DNA from: Scenedesmus sp. ARA3
Taxonomy: Eukaryota; Chlorophyta; Chlorophyceae; Sphaeropleales; Scenedesmaceae
Assembly: GCA_004335835.1 (NCBI GenBank)
Contig: RWJK01001904.1
Location: 44,766 to 108,765 of the forward strand
Direction of reading: 5' to 3'
DNA: 64,000 nt
Shown here: one piece after another, positions 12,801 to 24,550 of the stretch
How the letters are laid out: every line of letters begins with the position of its first letter
Numbering within the stretch: position 1 is the first letter of the stretch
Translations under genes and position numbers: made by a program
The notes under the pieces: model-generated
Told to the model about the DNA's origin: nothing
Seen by the model: only the letters and a program-made list of their open reading frames with translations
The model's database searches: none

Positions 12801-14260
12801 GCTGCAGCAACCCGTGCTCAACATCCCGCCGGGCCAGGCGGTGCTGCGCTCCAACGTCAGCGTGTGCCCCAGCGAGTGCACCGCCAAGTGAGTGAAGCCA
12901 TAGCTGTGCCGGCCAAGGCACTTGTTTGCAGTCAATTAATTTGGTGCCTCCTCAACACCGCCTGTTGCTTGCTGCAAAACCGTTCAATGCCTCTCCAATA
13001 AAGCTTTCATTCTTGCTGCTAACACCCTGAGCTGTACATCTTGGCTGCATGCCTGCAAGGTCAGCGATAGATAGCACGTTCAACTACTGCCACTCACGCC
13101 ATGCTCGCCTGTATGGTAACTTGTGCACCTTGTGCAGGTTTAAGGGCCCGCTGACGCTGCTTGATGGCTTCTTCCACATGCATGGCCTAGGCAAGTCCAT
13201 CATCACGCGCCGCTTCAGGAACGGCACTGAGCTTAGTCCGATTGGGCAGCTGCGCTCCTACGACTACGAGTTCCAGGTGTGTGCGTAAAGGGGGCATGCG
13301 GCTACTGCTGCGCGCTGTTGTTCCAATGTGGTGTGGTGGTGACGTTGTCATGTACAGCTGTCGTACAATCCAGCCAGAAGGCTGCATGTTTGCCTGGCAA
13401 GTGACAGACAGGTCCTGCTGTATGTTTGTAGCTGTATGTTTGTGGCTGTCATGGTTGCCATTGTAAAAGAGCTTGATGTGCATTGGTATCCACTGTTGCG
13501 CAAATTGCTGAGCAGGCAGCCGCTGCACCCTCATGTGCCGTGCCTTGCAGGGCAACACACCAATCAACCCAGAGGCGCGCACGCTGCTGCCTGGCGACAC
13601 GCTCACGCTGCAGGTGCGACCATTATTGCAGACCTTGCCAGTCGTCCTTCAAACACCACGAAATAGCGCCACGAAATTGCGTTGCCTGCCAGATGATAGC
13701 AGGATTCTGGCGTGCAGTGTTGGCGGTCAGCAGCTAGCAATGCTTCTATCAATTGTAGGCAGTCTGGTAATGGTTGTCTCCTGCGCAGCTGCATGTGCAC
13801 ATGTACAGCTGAGGGTGCCGCCATCAGCCAGGCTGCCAGCACTGCTGGCTAGCCTGAACTTCCGCGCTCTTGTCTCTCCTTGTAACCATGTGATAACACT
13901 CATCCCGGCCACCTTCATGCTCCTTTCCACCTGCAGTGCACCTTTGACAGCACCAGCCGGCGCAACATGACGCGCTCCGGCCCCGCCACAGCAGACGAGA
14001 TGTGCTTCCACTGGCTCAGCTACTACCCAGCACAGGAAGACATGGGCCTCTGCTACAGCTTTGGCAACCGGCCATTTTCAGTTTGCGGCGCAAGCATGCC
14101 CAAGCAGCTGTCTGACGCGCTGCACAGCGGCAACGGCACCAGTAACGTAGCAGCGCAGATGATGAAGCTGCTGTCAGATGGGGTGCTGCTGCCGGCGGCT
14201 GATCCTGCAGAGGGCAGCAAGCCGTATCGGGAGGTGTGCAGCAGCAAGCCGGTGGCTTGA
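9807..14260 (+). CDS. DBH-like copper type II monooxygenase (DOMON + Cu2 monooxygenase)
   Basis: Ten exons: 9807-9942, 10127-10270, 10554-11076, 11506-11634, 11913-11949, 12184-12304, 12725-12887, 13138-13276, 13551-13613, 13937-14260; 592 residues, usual for dopamine beta-hydroxylase/MOXD1. A secretory signal peptide (MPHLLAVSLLLFLLQG) is followed by a DOMON domain (exons 2-3) and the two-part copper monooxygenase. CuH ligands are present: His285-His286 (LLHHGV) and His355 (LELHYNN). CuM ligands are present: His431 and His433 (FHMHG) and Met507 (DEMC). The enzyme hydroxylates a carbon with ascorbate and oxygen in the secretory pathway or outside the cell; its algal substrate is unknown. A Gln-run with an Ala/Ser-rich insert near residues 195-235 comes from CAG triplets. 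Intron 6 contains a degraded copy of the exon 6 tail and donor. GTG at 9768 is in frame but ATG 9807 fits the signal peptide better. Confidence 0.9.
12295..12427 (+). repeat. Duplicated exon tail and 5' splice site in DBH-like intron 6
   Basis: The exon 6 end plus donor (12295-12337, GGCTGACCGGTGAGTGG...) reappears at 12385-12427 as GGCTGGCCGTTGAGTGG..., about 80 percent identical. In the copy the donor GGTGAGT has become GTTGAGT, so it is no longer a good splice site. Confidence 0.7.
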
Positions 14261-15335
14261 GGTTGAGGGTGATTTGCAGAATGTGGCTGCAACTTTCTCG
14301 TTATCATGTTGGACATGAACATTGTGGTTGTTCATTGTTGTGTGCTGCAGCTTGCCAGACAATTTGTCCAATAGTGTATATTGCACCGTACGTCTTGTGT
14401 GATGCTGTCGTGTGTTGCGAGGCTGGCTTGTGCCTGGAAGGATTGTTGTCCGGCTGCAGTTGTTGTGTCAGGTCGCAGCTGTTGCTGCTGCGCAGTTGCT
14501 TGTGTTGAGCCTGGTGTTCAGTGGTCGAGCTCAGGGCCAGTCATCAGTCTGGGCGTGCCACGCAGTGCGGCTCATAGGGCCCATGACGATGCTGGGCAGC
14601 ACTTGCAATAATTTTGGTAATCCGTTATTACTACGGCCTATTGATGATTTGTATTTATGCAGTGATGCGGGGCATTGGTGTTGGGCATCAACACATTCTG
14701 GTCCACCAGGTGACTCTGCTGTCGCTTGCTTTTCTTACCTGTGTCTGCGCCCTCTGTTGTATCTGTTTCAAGCTAGGTTGCAGTGTTGCTGCTTTGTACA
14801 GCCATCTCCTTGTCACACCAATTGCTCTGTTTACATTCCATGTAACCATGCCATTCATTGCTGCCTTGACCATGAGGGACGGTGCTTGTGCATGTATAAG
14901 ACGAGACGCCAAAACGTTGGACATTTAAAGTGCTGGTTCCTGGCCTGCTGCACATGACGCTTACTGAATACGTCTCCACTACAGCTGAACGAATTCCAGT
15001 GTAAAGCAACAACAAAGGCAGGTGGCTGGCAGCTACAGCAGGGGTATGCAGGGCCTTAGGGCATGGGAGGGTTGAGCAAGGGTTCAGGGTCTGCAGGGTT
15101 GCAAGTGACCCTCAGCAGCTGACGGTTCAAACTTAACGTTGAACTTGCTTGTGTTTTATCAATTCTTGCTATAATAATGAGAGTGTCAAATGTAGGGGCG
15201 ATGTGCTCGTGACTGTGGTCGTCCTCGGCAGTATTTGTGGACATCGCACAAATATGCATGCCGCACGCTTTTCATAAAGGTCGCAGCACCCCAATAAACT
15301 GGTGTAGTATTGTCCGTTAAATCTATAAGCACAGC
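14261..15335. other. Spacer between DBH-like and FkbM genes
   Basis: About 1.1 kb with T/G-rich runs and no supported gene. A hydrophobic frame at 14614-14928 lacks an ATG, has no homology signature and was rejected. It should hold the monooxygenase 3' UTR and the FkbM promoter. Confidence 0.4.
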
Positions 15336-15376
15336 ATGCACCTACAAGCCCACAGAAGAGGGTTGTGCACCCATGT

Positions 15377-15407
<31 letters not shown>

Positions 15408-18400
15408 CAGCAGCAGCCTTGGCGTAGCAGCAGGCTCGCACAGCAGTTGCACAATCGGCATGTCAACGCCCGTGGAAGGGTCTGTGTGGGAGCAGCAGCT
15501 GCAGACGCCCTGCCCCTGCACTGCCTGCCTAGCGGCCTGACTGTGAGGTGGGTGTGCAGCAGAGCCAGTGGTGACACACCACCATATAACCTGAGCAAAC
15601 AGCACCCACAACATGAGGGATACCATTAGTGTTGGGTGCAAATGTAGCTACATAACAACCATAACAGCATCTTCTGCCCCTGCTGAGCAGGCACACGTCC
15701 ACCCCTGCAGAGGTTCAGTTCCTGTACGATGAGCAGTACGGCGAGCGCTGCTACCTGCAGCATGGAGTGACCATCGCGCCAGGCGCGACAGTTTTAGATG
15801 TGGGAGCCAACATTGGCATGTTCTCCATGTTTGCAGCAGAGGTGCGTCAATGCGGCTGCTATCATCATCAGCAGAAGCTATTATTAAGAAAGTAGCACTG
15901 GTCGCAGGCAAACACCCAGCATTGTGTTGCATTGGCCAGGGGCCATGCCGCCTCAGCTGCTGCTTCCCTTGCTCTGCATAGCACTGCTTCTGCACGTGGT
16001 GGTGTAGTGCTACCGGCACGCAATCAGCAACACGAAGGACATGCTGCTGCTGTGCAGGCTGCAGGCCTCCAAGGCTTTGTGCTAGGCGTGGAGCCAGCAC
16101 CGCTGACGGCAGCAGCACTCGCTGCCAACATGCAGCAGCACAGCAGCTGGTGCAGCAGCCAGGGCAGGCAGCTGGCCAGGCATGCGGTGGTGGCTGCTGC
16201 TGTGGGGGATGGCAGCCAAACGGAAGCCATGCTGACAGTGTACCCAGGGTGAGCTGCAGGCCTGGATATGTTTTTGCAAAACCAGCATCGCCACCAGTCA
16301 GAAGCAAGAGTACGGCTCTCGCACATTGATGCTTGAGTGGCAGTATACTCAGCGCTGTACTGACAGGGTGAGCTGCAGGCCTAGATGGGCTGACATTGCC
16401 AACAATAGCACCAGGCAGGATGAGATGAGCACAGCCTGCCAGTCAGCTTGTGCAGCCTGCTGTTCTGGAGGCTGCGTGCGTAAGCTGACAGGCTGATGCT
16501 TGAGTGTTTACCTGTTGATTACCAACCTTGTCGAGAAGCCACTCCTGGTCCGCACCCTAGGCTTGCAGGGGCGCACAGCATGCCCACTGCTCTGCCCTGC
16601 TGATGCGGTCTTCCTCCTGCAGGGCAGCAGGCTGGGCTACGCTGCAGCGGGATGACGCCGAGGTGCTGCACAACATGCAGGCCTACCTGGACAACCTGCT
16701 GACAGGCCCACCGGCAGCAGGCAGCACAGCGGCGCAAGGCTGGAGCGCTGCGCAGCGCATGCTGGTGCGCGCTGCAAAGTTCAGCGCAAACAGCAAAGAG
16801 CTCAGCCAGCAGTCATAGCTAGCAGATCCCAGTGGATCGTGTGCGGTGCTTGACACTGTGCAGTGGGGTCTTACTAGTGCGCGCCGAGCAAGGAGCCAAA
16901 CTAGAGTAACCGGCGAATGATAGTGAACCGCCACACCTTGTGCTGCTGCTGCTGCTGCAGGTCAGCTGTGGGCGCTGGGTGGCCGGTGCCGGCCCGCTGA
17001 GGCCGCTCAGTAGGCTGATGGGGCGGCTGTACGTGCAGCTGGTGAGGCGCTGCTTGATCTTGTCTTTAACCTTGAGAAAATTGTTCTGCAACATGCACTG
17101 CTGCATTATCGTTAGCCGTAGTCAGCTGTGATTCTGCTGGTGTGTTTGATACGGCTTTGCAGCATGCCCATCAGACTACAGGCTGCCCGCCCCTGCATTC
17201 AGCAGCACCGCAACAGCGGTGTGCATGCTGCAAGGGCTGTGTCAGCTGCATGAATGAATGAATGAATGAGCTACGCGTGGTGTGTTCACACGTAACACCC
17301 GCGTAAGTTAAGGAAGGGGACGTGTGTGGCGATGAGGATACCTCATGCGCCTTCACGCCTCCTACCATTGTCAGCTGCATGTACAGTGCTAGGCTGTGCA
17401 TGGTTCATGCTGCACGCAATGCTGATGCCCCTGCAGGTGATGCTGCGGCAGGCTGAGGCGGTGGCGTGCCGGCTGGTGACAGTCAGCCAGCTCATTGAGC
17501 AGCATGGCATCAGGTGAGCAGGCGCTGCATGGAGATCAGCAGGCTGCCCTGCTCCAGGGCTGTGGTGCTCTGTGTAGAGGGCAGCATGGTGCCATGCGGG
17601 GTGTCACAAATGCAGCACCCACACTCGCCAGTTTGGCTTATGTGGAGTTACAGCGGCAGCAGTGCACAGAGCCAGCTGACGCAGGCAGAACTTGAGCGGT
17701 GATTCACGCTTTTCAACGCAGCGTACGCTTCAAGGCTGCTGTGTTGCACATCAAGCCTTGTGGCTGGTGGGACTGGTGTGGCTCACCGCAGCTTCACGGC
17801 TGTGCTCGGGGCCACACCCGCATCAGCCAGTGGTCAAGTAACAGCGCTGACCTGCATGCTTGTACTGCTGCACGTCAGGCAACATGGCACTGCGTTCCGG
17901 ATAGTTTTGACACGGTGATGCCGGTGTTGTTGCTTGTGTCATTTTGCTGGTCCCGCTGCAGGCGTGTAGATCTGCTGAAGGTAGATGTGGAGCGAGCTGA
18001 GCTGCAGGTGCTGCGGGGGGTGCAGCGGCACCACTGGCCGCGCATACAGCAGCTGGCCATGGAGGTGGGCACCTTTGCACCGCAAAGCAGCACTGACACA
18101 GCTTTTTGCATGGTTAGTCTGACACCTGTGACCAGGTGCTGTTTATTGCACGACCACTGCATACAGCAAGCACTGCAGAGATGCGCAATGGTCACCGTGT
18201 TGAAGCATGACGTGAGGGACATGTTACACTGGGATGCTTTTGTTCATTACAGCAGCCGTAATCTCACCCGAAGGCGGCTGGCCAAGGGCCATGGCCAAGA
18301 GCTGGGTTGATAGCTGTTGCATGCTGCATTTGGCTGCAGGTGCATGACCTGGACGGCCAGCTGGCGGCAGTGCTGCACCTGCTGCAGCACACAGCCGGCT

Positions 18401-18477
18401 TCAGCAGTGTGGTGGCCAGCCAGGATGACATGCTGCGCGGCAGCAAGCTGTACAACGTGTACGCTGTCAGGAGCTGA
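15336..18477 (+). CDS. FkbM-family SAM-dependent methyltransferase
   Basis: Eight exons: 15336-15570, 15711-15841, 16058-16248, 16623-16764, 16961-17041, 17437-17513, 17962-18064, 18340-18477; 365 residues. The S-adenosylmethionine motif I is TVLDVGANIG (residues 105-114), preceded by the typical CYLQHG and followed by GVEP, the acidic strand that binds the ribose. The late motif LLKVDVERAELQVL matches the FkbM LLKiDvEGxE block, though Gly is Arg here. FkbM enzymes methylate small molecules, sugars or polyketides; the substrate is unknown. Exon 1 begins with a low-complexity Ala/Gln stretch made by a CTG/CAG run and ends in LPSGLTV, a good family N-terminus. From ATG 15373 another frame gives a leucine-run signal-like peptide, so the true start is uncertain. 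Intron 3 repeats the exon 3 donor region. Confidence 0.82.
16246..16386 (+). repeat. Duplicated 5' splice-site segment in FkbM intron 3
   Basis: The segment AGGGTGAGCTGCAGGCCT spanning the exon 3 donor (16246-16263) recurs exactly at 16365-16382, 119 bp downstream within the intron, followed in both by a similar RGAT. A second shared word, TGATGCTTGAGTG, occurs at about 16328 and 16494. Confidence 0.75.
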
Positions 18478-19665
18478 GAGGCCTGGATTGTATCACCCTA
18501 CTAGCTGCTGCATGTGCTGGGGAAGAGCTGGGTTGGTTCGATGGTCAGCTGCGGAGCCGAGGGCAGCAGCACGCCTGCCTTCAATCAATGCACTAACAGC
18601 CTGCAATTGTGTGACCCGACTCTCAGGCAAGGGTGATGCAACGCTATGCCTTGCAACTTGTTTTCAGCACAGCAATTCGATTCTGTTTGGACTTGCAAGT
18701 TATGCAGCTTTGATTCATGTGCTGTGCTAGGTGTTGCACTGTCTGGTACATGGGTGCTGCAACACGCACCCAGACGCCGTCCTGTGCCATACGCCATGTT
18801 ACACTCATGCACCATGTCCTGCTATATTGCAGCTTTGTGCCAGCTATAACTTGCTGCAGCCTGTGCAAGCTTCGCGCAGCAAGCACATGTGCATGGTGAG
18901 CAGGGACAACAGCTGCATTTGTTGCTGTACAGACAGCTCAGCAGCCGTGGCAGCACCGCCTGCTGAGCTGGCAGTGTCGTGGCGTATTGCTCAATGCGCT
19001 GTTGTACACGTAGCGTCATAGACAAGCAATACACACAAACCCACCAGCACACAAGCCAACAGTGCCTGCACTGCTGCACCCTTGTTGCTGGTCTCTGAGA
19101 TGATGGTTTGTCATAAAGCTGCAACCTTCACCATAGCCTGCATCACTGGTTGTGGATGCTGGAAGGCCCTGTGTTGATGGCCCTGTGTAGAGTGCGCTGG
19201 CAGGAAGCTGGCAGCCCTTTGCTGTGACTTCAAAGAAGTGAACTTGGCCGGGGTGCTGCGTCAGGCTGAAATGATCCTCAGCTTGCGTTGTGCATGTCTC
19301 CAGGTCAGCAATGCAGCCGGAAGGCTCCGTGGTGTTCGCTGGGAGCATCACCAAGCACAGCCCAGCAGCACATGGCAGTGGGCGCAACGCGTCATTGCTG
19401 TGGCTTACTTGGTGGTCGCATGACGTGGGGCAAGCTTAGCATCGCAGCTCTGCAATAGTAACCCTGCCGTCCGCACGTGCGCTGGTCGTTGCGCCACATG
19501 CGTGTGGCAGGCTGGCTTGTGCACTGTTGAGAGACGCGCTGTTCAAAAAGTAAAGCAATAGTGTTCCTGCTGTTGGTGATCGATCATGCGCTTGCATGAC
19601 AGCACTGGGGGCGCCGCAGGCTAGCAACAACCAGAGCCATGCGGCAAGCGCCTACCTGGGGTCAC
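18478..19665. other. Convergent spacer, FkbM / zinc-finger gene
   Basis: About 1.2 kb between two gene 3' ends. No exon-like frames with domain signatures were seen on either strand. It should contain both 3' UTRs. Confidence 0.45.
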
Positions 19666-21452
19666 CTATTCTGCAGTGTCCTCTTTCTGTGCAGTTGCTG
19701 CTGCTGAGGGCGGTGCTGGTCGCGGCACGTCTGCGGCTGGCGGCGGCACCGTATAGAACACACTGGTCTGGCCCCTCGGCTGCAGCAGCGGCCCTGCAGG
19801 ACAGGAACATAAGCGTTGCTCCGTTGCGCGGGATGCAGGGGAATGCAGCACAACCCAGCAGCAGCGCATTCTTTTTTGTGCAGACGGACAGCAGCGCTCA
19901 GCCCCGATTCTGCACCTGTCACGGAACGTCTTCAAACATGCAGATGTGTGTGGTACTGATGTGCCGTCAAATTTGACCTGTCCACTTGCTATGTAACAGC
20001 CAGCTGAGCCTGTAAACACATCAAGCTACACGGTGTGGCGTCCTGACCCGCATTACCATAAGGCGCCATCACGCGCACCAAAACAGCACAAGCATGCCGC
20101 ACACTTAGTGCTGGTAGCAGCGCCCTGCTTGTAGCACACACGCAAGCAGCACACACGCGCGTGCCGGGCCAGCCAGGTGCCACCCTAGAACAGCCAGCCA
20201 CCATGCGCGTTGCTGTTGCTGCAGCTGTGTGCTCACCTCCATTGCCGGGGCGCGCATTCGCCGAAAGGAACATGCGCCAGCTGATCCAGGGGAAGAAGCC
20301 GCCACACTCGGGGCACTTGCGCTGGCCCTTGCCACGCGCCACCAGCCCGCTGCCGTTGCACACCTTGCAGCGGCGCTGGATCAGCTGCGCATAGCATGCA
20401 GACCATAGCACGTTGGTGCAGGGCGCAAGCAGCAGGAGCATTGTAGCCTAGAGCCGTTGCAGCCGTTGTGTTGCTGTTGAGAAATACCAACCACTTTTCA
20501 ACAGTGCATGAGCTGCTTGAGGGTGCAGACGCTGGCATCAGCAGCAGCGGCTGTGGCCTACACACCACACACAGGCGCTATTCCAGAGCTGTGTGCGGCA
20601 ACATGCCGCGCGCCACAGCTGACAACTGCTGCGATACAAGCCACATGCAGGGCAGCTGCTGTTCTGACGTTCTGCATGCACACACAAGCAGGTACACCAA
20701 CCAGCCGCACCATCCGTGCACCCTTTGGCTTGCCTGATCCTAATGCTGAACTTGTTGCTGGTTATAACCCAAGTGCATCCACTCACAATGCGCTTCCCAA
20801 ACTCATATGCGCCGATGACAAATGGCACTGTGCTGACAAAGGCGGCAAACCAGATCTGCCAGCCCACTTCCACTGGCCCCGGCACATACGTGGAGGGGTC
20901 CACTGGCGTTATGAGCTCTGCTGCTGTGGATACTGCTGTGGTGGCAGCAGCTGCTGTCTCCGCTGCTGCTGAGCCCGCTGCAGTCCCTGCAAGAGAAGTG
21001 AGGATCGGAGGTCATGACGGCAGCCAGTGCTTGCAGAACTTGCTTGCGCTTAGGCTACCTTGTTCATAACATAACAAAATAGCTGCCCTGATACACGACG
21101 ACATTTGACAACACGCTCGACATTGTTGCCGTACAGGCTGATGCTGCTCACCTACGGCACACATCACTGCAGCAACGCCTGGCAGCAGGAAAGAAGGCGA
21201 TCGGCTGTTGTTTGCCTGCACAATAGGAGCCTGGTCAGTACACACATACCATGCGATTACATGCTCAATCACAGACTCTAGTGTAGGAGCCACTGTCACC
21301 TCATGCATGTGCTCTGACGAGCAGCAGCTGCTGCGCTGTTGTGATTGCAAATTGAGCTTGACAGCGTTGCAGACACATCGTGTTCCTGCAAGGGGCTGCT
21401 GCACGCAGCGACTCCCAGCTTGTATTTGAGCTCTTGCAGATTGCATCTGCAT
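19666..21452 (-). CDS. Single-pass membrane DnaJ-type zinc-finger protein, probably plastid
   Basis: Four exons: 21452-21152, 20986-20787, 20384-20237, 19793-19666; 258 residues. Exon 1 (less certain) gives a basic, Ser/Gln/Arg-rich leader like a transit peptide. An Ala/Thr-rich stretch is followed by one membrane segment near residues 141-161 (WQIWFAAFVSTVPFVIGAY). Then comes a half DnaJ Cys-rich finger: Cys173/Cys176 (CKVCNGSG) and Cys191/Cys194 (CPECGG), followed by FFPWISW. The tail QPRGQTSVFYTVPPP is typical of a conserved plant and algal family. Such proteins assist thylakoid protein assembly or redox-sensitive folding; for this family that is inference from the DnaJ-type finger and TM anchor. 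All exon joins keep phase. It is divergent from the DCC-family gene. Confidence 0.75.
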
Positions 21453-21875
21453 GACTTGATGATGTGAGAGGCTCTGTGGAGAACAGAAGCTGACAGGCTC
21501 TTGAGTGCTTGTGGTGGCAACAGCGGCAGCAGCAGCACTACGCTCGTGGCACTGACAGGAGTATGCGACGTCTGTGAGAGCGCTTCGTACAACAAAAATT
21601 GCGTAGGTAGTTTTCCTGACTGGACAAGGATGCTGCCATCGTCTGAGGTATGGTTTGCCGCGGCTTTTGTGGCGGGGGTTCTGTTCTACGGACATTCCAT
21701 GGTCAGCAGCGAACATCAGTGCTCTGCTTGCCTATGAACTCCACCTTCATGCTGGCTGCTGTTGCGAACGCTTTTGGCTCCTTGTTCAACGGCGATTGCA
21801 GGCCCACCACATCCTCACCACAAACACTCACCCGCCCGTTTGCACGTGAGCCAGACTTCTTAGCTGCTTAGCTCA
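21453..21875. promoter_or_regulatory. Divergent promoter, zinc-finger gene (-) / DCC gene (+)
   Basis: 423 bp between proposed start codons. Both neighbours encode organelle-type proteins with redox-active Cys pairs, so shared regulation is possible, but no specific element was recognised. Confidence 0.4.
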
Positions 21876-23977
21876 ATGCAGAGCAGCATGAAGATGATGC
21901 GCCCTGCCTCCATGCGGGCGGTGCAGCGGAGCATGGCCCCTGCCAGGCGCTACATGTCAACACAGCAGCAGCAAAGCAGCAGCACAGGCACACATGCAGC
22001 TGCTGTCACTTCTGAAGCATCGACCTCTGTATCCCTGGGTAAGTTACTGCTGCTCTTCTGCTTGCTTAATTCCATTACGTGCCACTTTTGTGTGAAGTGG
22101 CCTGACAGCCTGGGCCACAGCCTGAGAGCCCTCTGGTACCTCATCAAGCCAAGCAACAGGGCACTGCATGCGCACCGCCACTGCTCATTTGCTTGACCCT
22201 GCCCTGTGCTTCACCCGACCTGCAGGCAAGTGGAAGCCTGGCGCAGAGATCCGCATGCTGTACGATGGCGAGTGCAGCCTGTGCATGAAGGAGGTGAAGT
22301 TCCTGCAAGGCAGGGACGCAGCAGCTGGCAAGATCGACTTCGTGGATATCGCAGAGCCCAGCTACAGCCCAGAAGACAACGCAGGCATCACCTTCCAAGC
22401 GGTGAGGCGTTTGTTGTAGTATTGGATACGTAGCGGCTACGCACAACAGGCGGCACTGGGCAAATATGGCTGCATGCTCTCATATCTTCAACAGCATTAG
22501 AACACCTTCTGGTGCAGCAGATGCGTGATGCTGCGTCTGCCACTGCCATCATGTTCCAGTGTAGCACTGCTCTGACGTGCATGCTGCTGGTGCATTGGTA
22601 GCTTGGTGCACAGCATCCTGGAATCTGTTGTGGGATTATGTGTGGCCTCAACTTGTGATGCTGCTGGTGCTGTTGGTGCCCTGCAGGCCATGGAGCGCAT
22701 CCACGCCATCCTGCCTGATGGCACCATTGTGAAGGACATCGAGGTCTTCAGGTGCGCAGCAACATCCAATTCTCAAACTGCATATCGCAATTGGGCTGGT
22801 TGCTGTCTATCTGCCGGAGCTGGGTGTCTCACAGCATTATACTTTGAGCTGGGCAGGCAGTGCTACGCTTGCACACTCACAAACATCCTCACAGGACGCA
22901 GCAGCAGCGGCAGCAGCCAGCTTGAGCTGCACCTGTAGCACCACCACTGGTCACGACGCCTGACAAGATGCTCTTGTTGTGCTGTGTGCAGGCGACTGTA
23001 TGAGGCTGTAGGTGTGTATGGTACTGCTCGGGATGCATTCGCCAGGCCTCGGCAGCACTGCCACTTGCGTCACTTGGCATCAGCAGCACATGCAGTGTTG
23101 CAGCACTGCCACTCGCTCAGTGTGATGCAGCAGCAGCAGGAGCAGCAGTGCGCCGCAAAGCGCACGATTCACCTCTCAGTACTGCTTGTTTTCGTGGCAG
23201 CATGTTGTAGCAGGGCAGGTTGGTAGCGTGGATTGTGAGCAAATGCGCAGTTGTGCATGTGTCTGGAGGTTGTTATCTCGTTATGAACCGCCTTACCTGC
23301 GCATGAATTGCTTCGTGCTCTTCCACCTGTGCAGGCCTTGGCTGGGTGTATGCCATCACCAAGAACAAGGCAGTGGAGGACGCTGGCAATGCAGGTGGGT
23401 GCAGGTTGGGGTGTGCGCGCAGTTCACTGCCGTTCATACCTGCATGGCTTGCTTGCTCCGCTGGCACAGCTGGGCTTGAAGAGCTGCAGTGGGCTGCAGC
23501 ACGGAGTATTTTCCGTACCGCAAATAGCAGTGTTGAGCATGGCTGCAGTTACCCACAGCATGGCAAGGTGCCTGTCAGCGGCGGCTTGGGCTCCTGCTTT
23601 GTGTTAACATGGTGGTGCACGTGCTGTGCTGCGTGGCCTGTGCATCTACATGCACTCGAGCTTCCATATGGCTGCCGCTTCACCTAGCTGTCGCACTAGC
23701 CATGCTGCACTCCACCTGTCCACACACCCACTGAATACTGCATCGCTTTCATATCACTGCCTGTCGCCTCTCCGCTGCAGTGTACAATGTGTGGGCCAAG
23801 TACAGGACGCAGATCACTGGGCGTGAGGCGCTCGACGTGATCCTGGCACGCCACAGGGCAGAGCAGGAGGGCAGGACAGGCAGCCTGTGCAGGGACAGCG
23901 ACGGCAACGTGACAGCAGCCTGCGACCTGCCGGGTGCCAGCAGCAGCAGCAGCAGCAGCAGCAGCTCATCACAGTAA
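21876..23977 (+). CDS. DCC-family (DUF393) thiol-disulfide oxidoreductase-like protein
   Basis: Six exons: 21876-22038, 22226-22401, 22687-22751, 22992-23011, 23335-23394, 23781-23977; 226 residues. The DCC signature DxxCxxC is clear: YDGECSLC with Cys71 and Cys74, followed by EVKFLQGRD and DFVDIAEP as in the family. The following blocks (IHAILPDGTIVKDIEVFR, RLYEAVGLGWVYA, and a basic C-terminal YNVWAKYR) complete the DUF393 pattern. The leader MQSSMKMMRPASMRAVQRS...RRYMST looks like a mitochondrial presequence with an Arg-containing cleavage site, though plastid import is possible. Exon 4 is a 20-nt micro-exon. The protein ends in a serine run produced by AGC repeats. Substrate is unknown. 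Confidence 0.85.
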
Positions 23978-24439
23978 CCACAGGTGGTAGAGTGGCAGCA
24001 GGGTGCAGGAGAGTGCATCGGCATGTGGGTTGTTCTGATGATGTTTTGTTCTGGTGGTGTTCTGTGCTGTGAGAGGAACTGGTGTTGCAACAACATGCCT
24101 AGTCAGTAAACAAGAGTGGAGTAGGGTGAGAGATTGGAGCGCTGCAGGACAGGCGGGTACAGGTGTCCAGCAAATGACGCTGCGTCCGGTGCCTGAAACA
24201 TGCGTTCTAGTAAGCTGTTTGCAATTGCAGAGAGTGTTACGCAGCAGCATGGAGTGCCATAAGCGGGCAGAGCGTCGTGGCTTGGTGTGTGGGCAGTGGC
24301 CCCAGGTCTTGGCCATCTGTCCAGCTGTCAGCTGACAAGTGTACAGCTTAAAGCCGTTATCTCCCGCTACTTATCTGTGCTGAGCATCTGGTTCACAGAT
24401 GATGCTGTAGTTGCTTCGTATTTGCTAGCTTTGAAGCTA

Positions 24440-24506
24440 TATAGCTTTGCATTGCACTAGCTACTTCAGCTGCCAGCTGAACTAGCTGGTGCAGTGCAAA
24501 GCTATA
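24440..24506. repeat. 33-bp-arm hairpin (MITE or small-RNA precursor-like)
   Basis: Arms 24440-24472 and 24474-24506 are inverse complements at 30 of 33 positions around one central base. As RNA, two of the three differences become G:U pairs, leaving a single C-C mismatch. Terminal sequence is TATAGCTTTGCA. Confidence 0.85.
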
Positions 24507-24508
24507 GT

Positions 24509-24550
24509 GCAAAGTTTGCTCTGCGCAAAGTTTAGCAGTGCAAACTTTGC
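24509..24550. repeat. Second adjacent inverted repeat
   Basis: GCAAAGTTTGC (24509-24519) and its exact inverse complement GCAAACTTTGC (24540-24550) flank 20 bp containing another GCAAAGTTT. It starts 3 bp after the larger hairpin and shares its GCAAAG word. Confidence 0.8.

Noticed and set aside
14614..14928. Hydrophobic frame of about 100 codons downstream of the DBH-like gene
   Set aside because: No ATG at the start, composition explained by T-rich DNA, no family signature and no splice connection.
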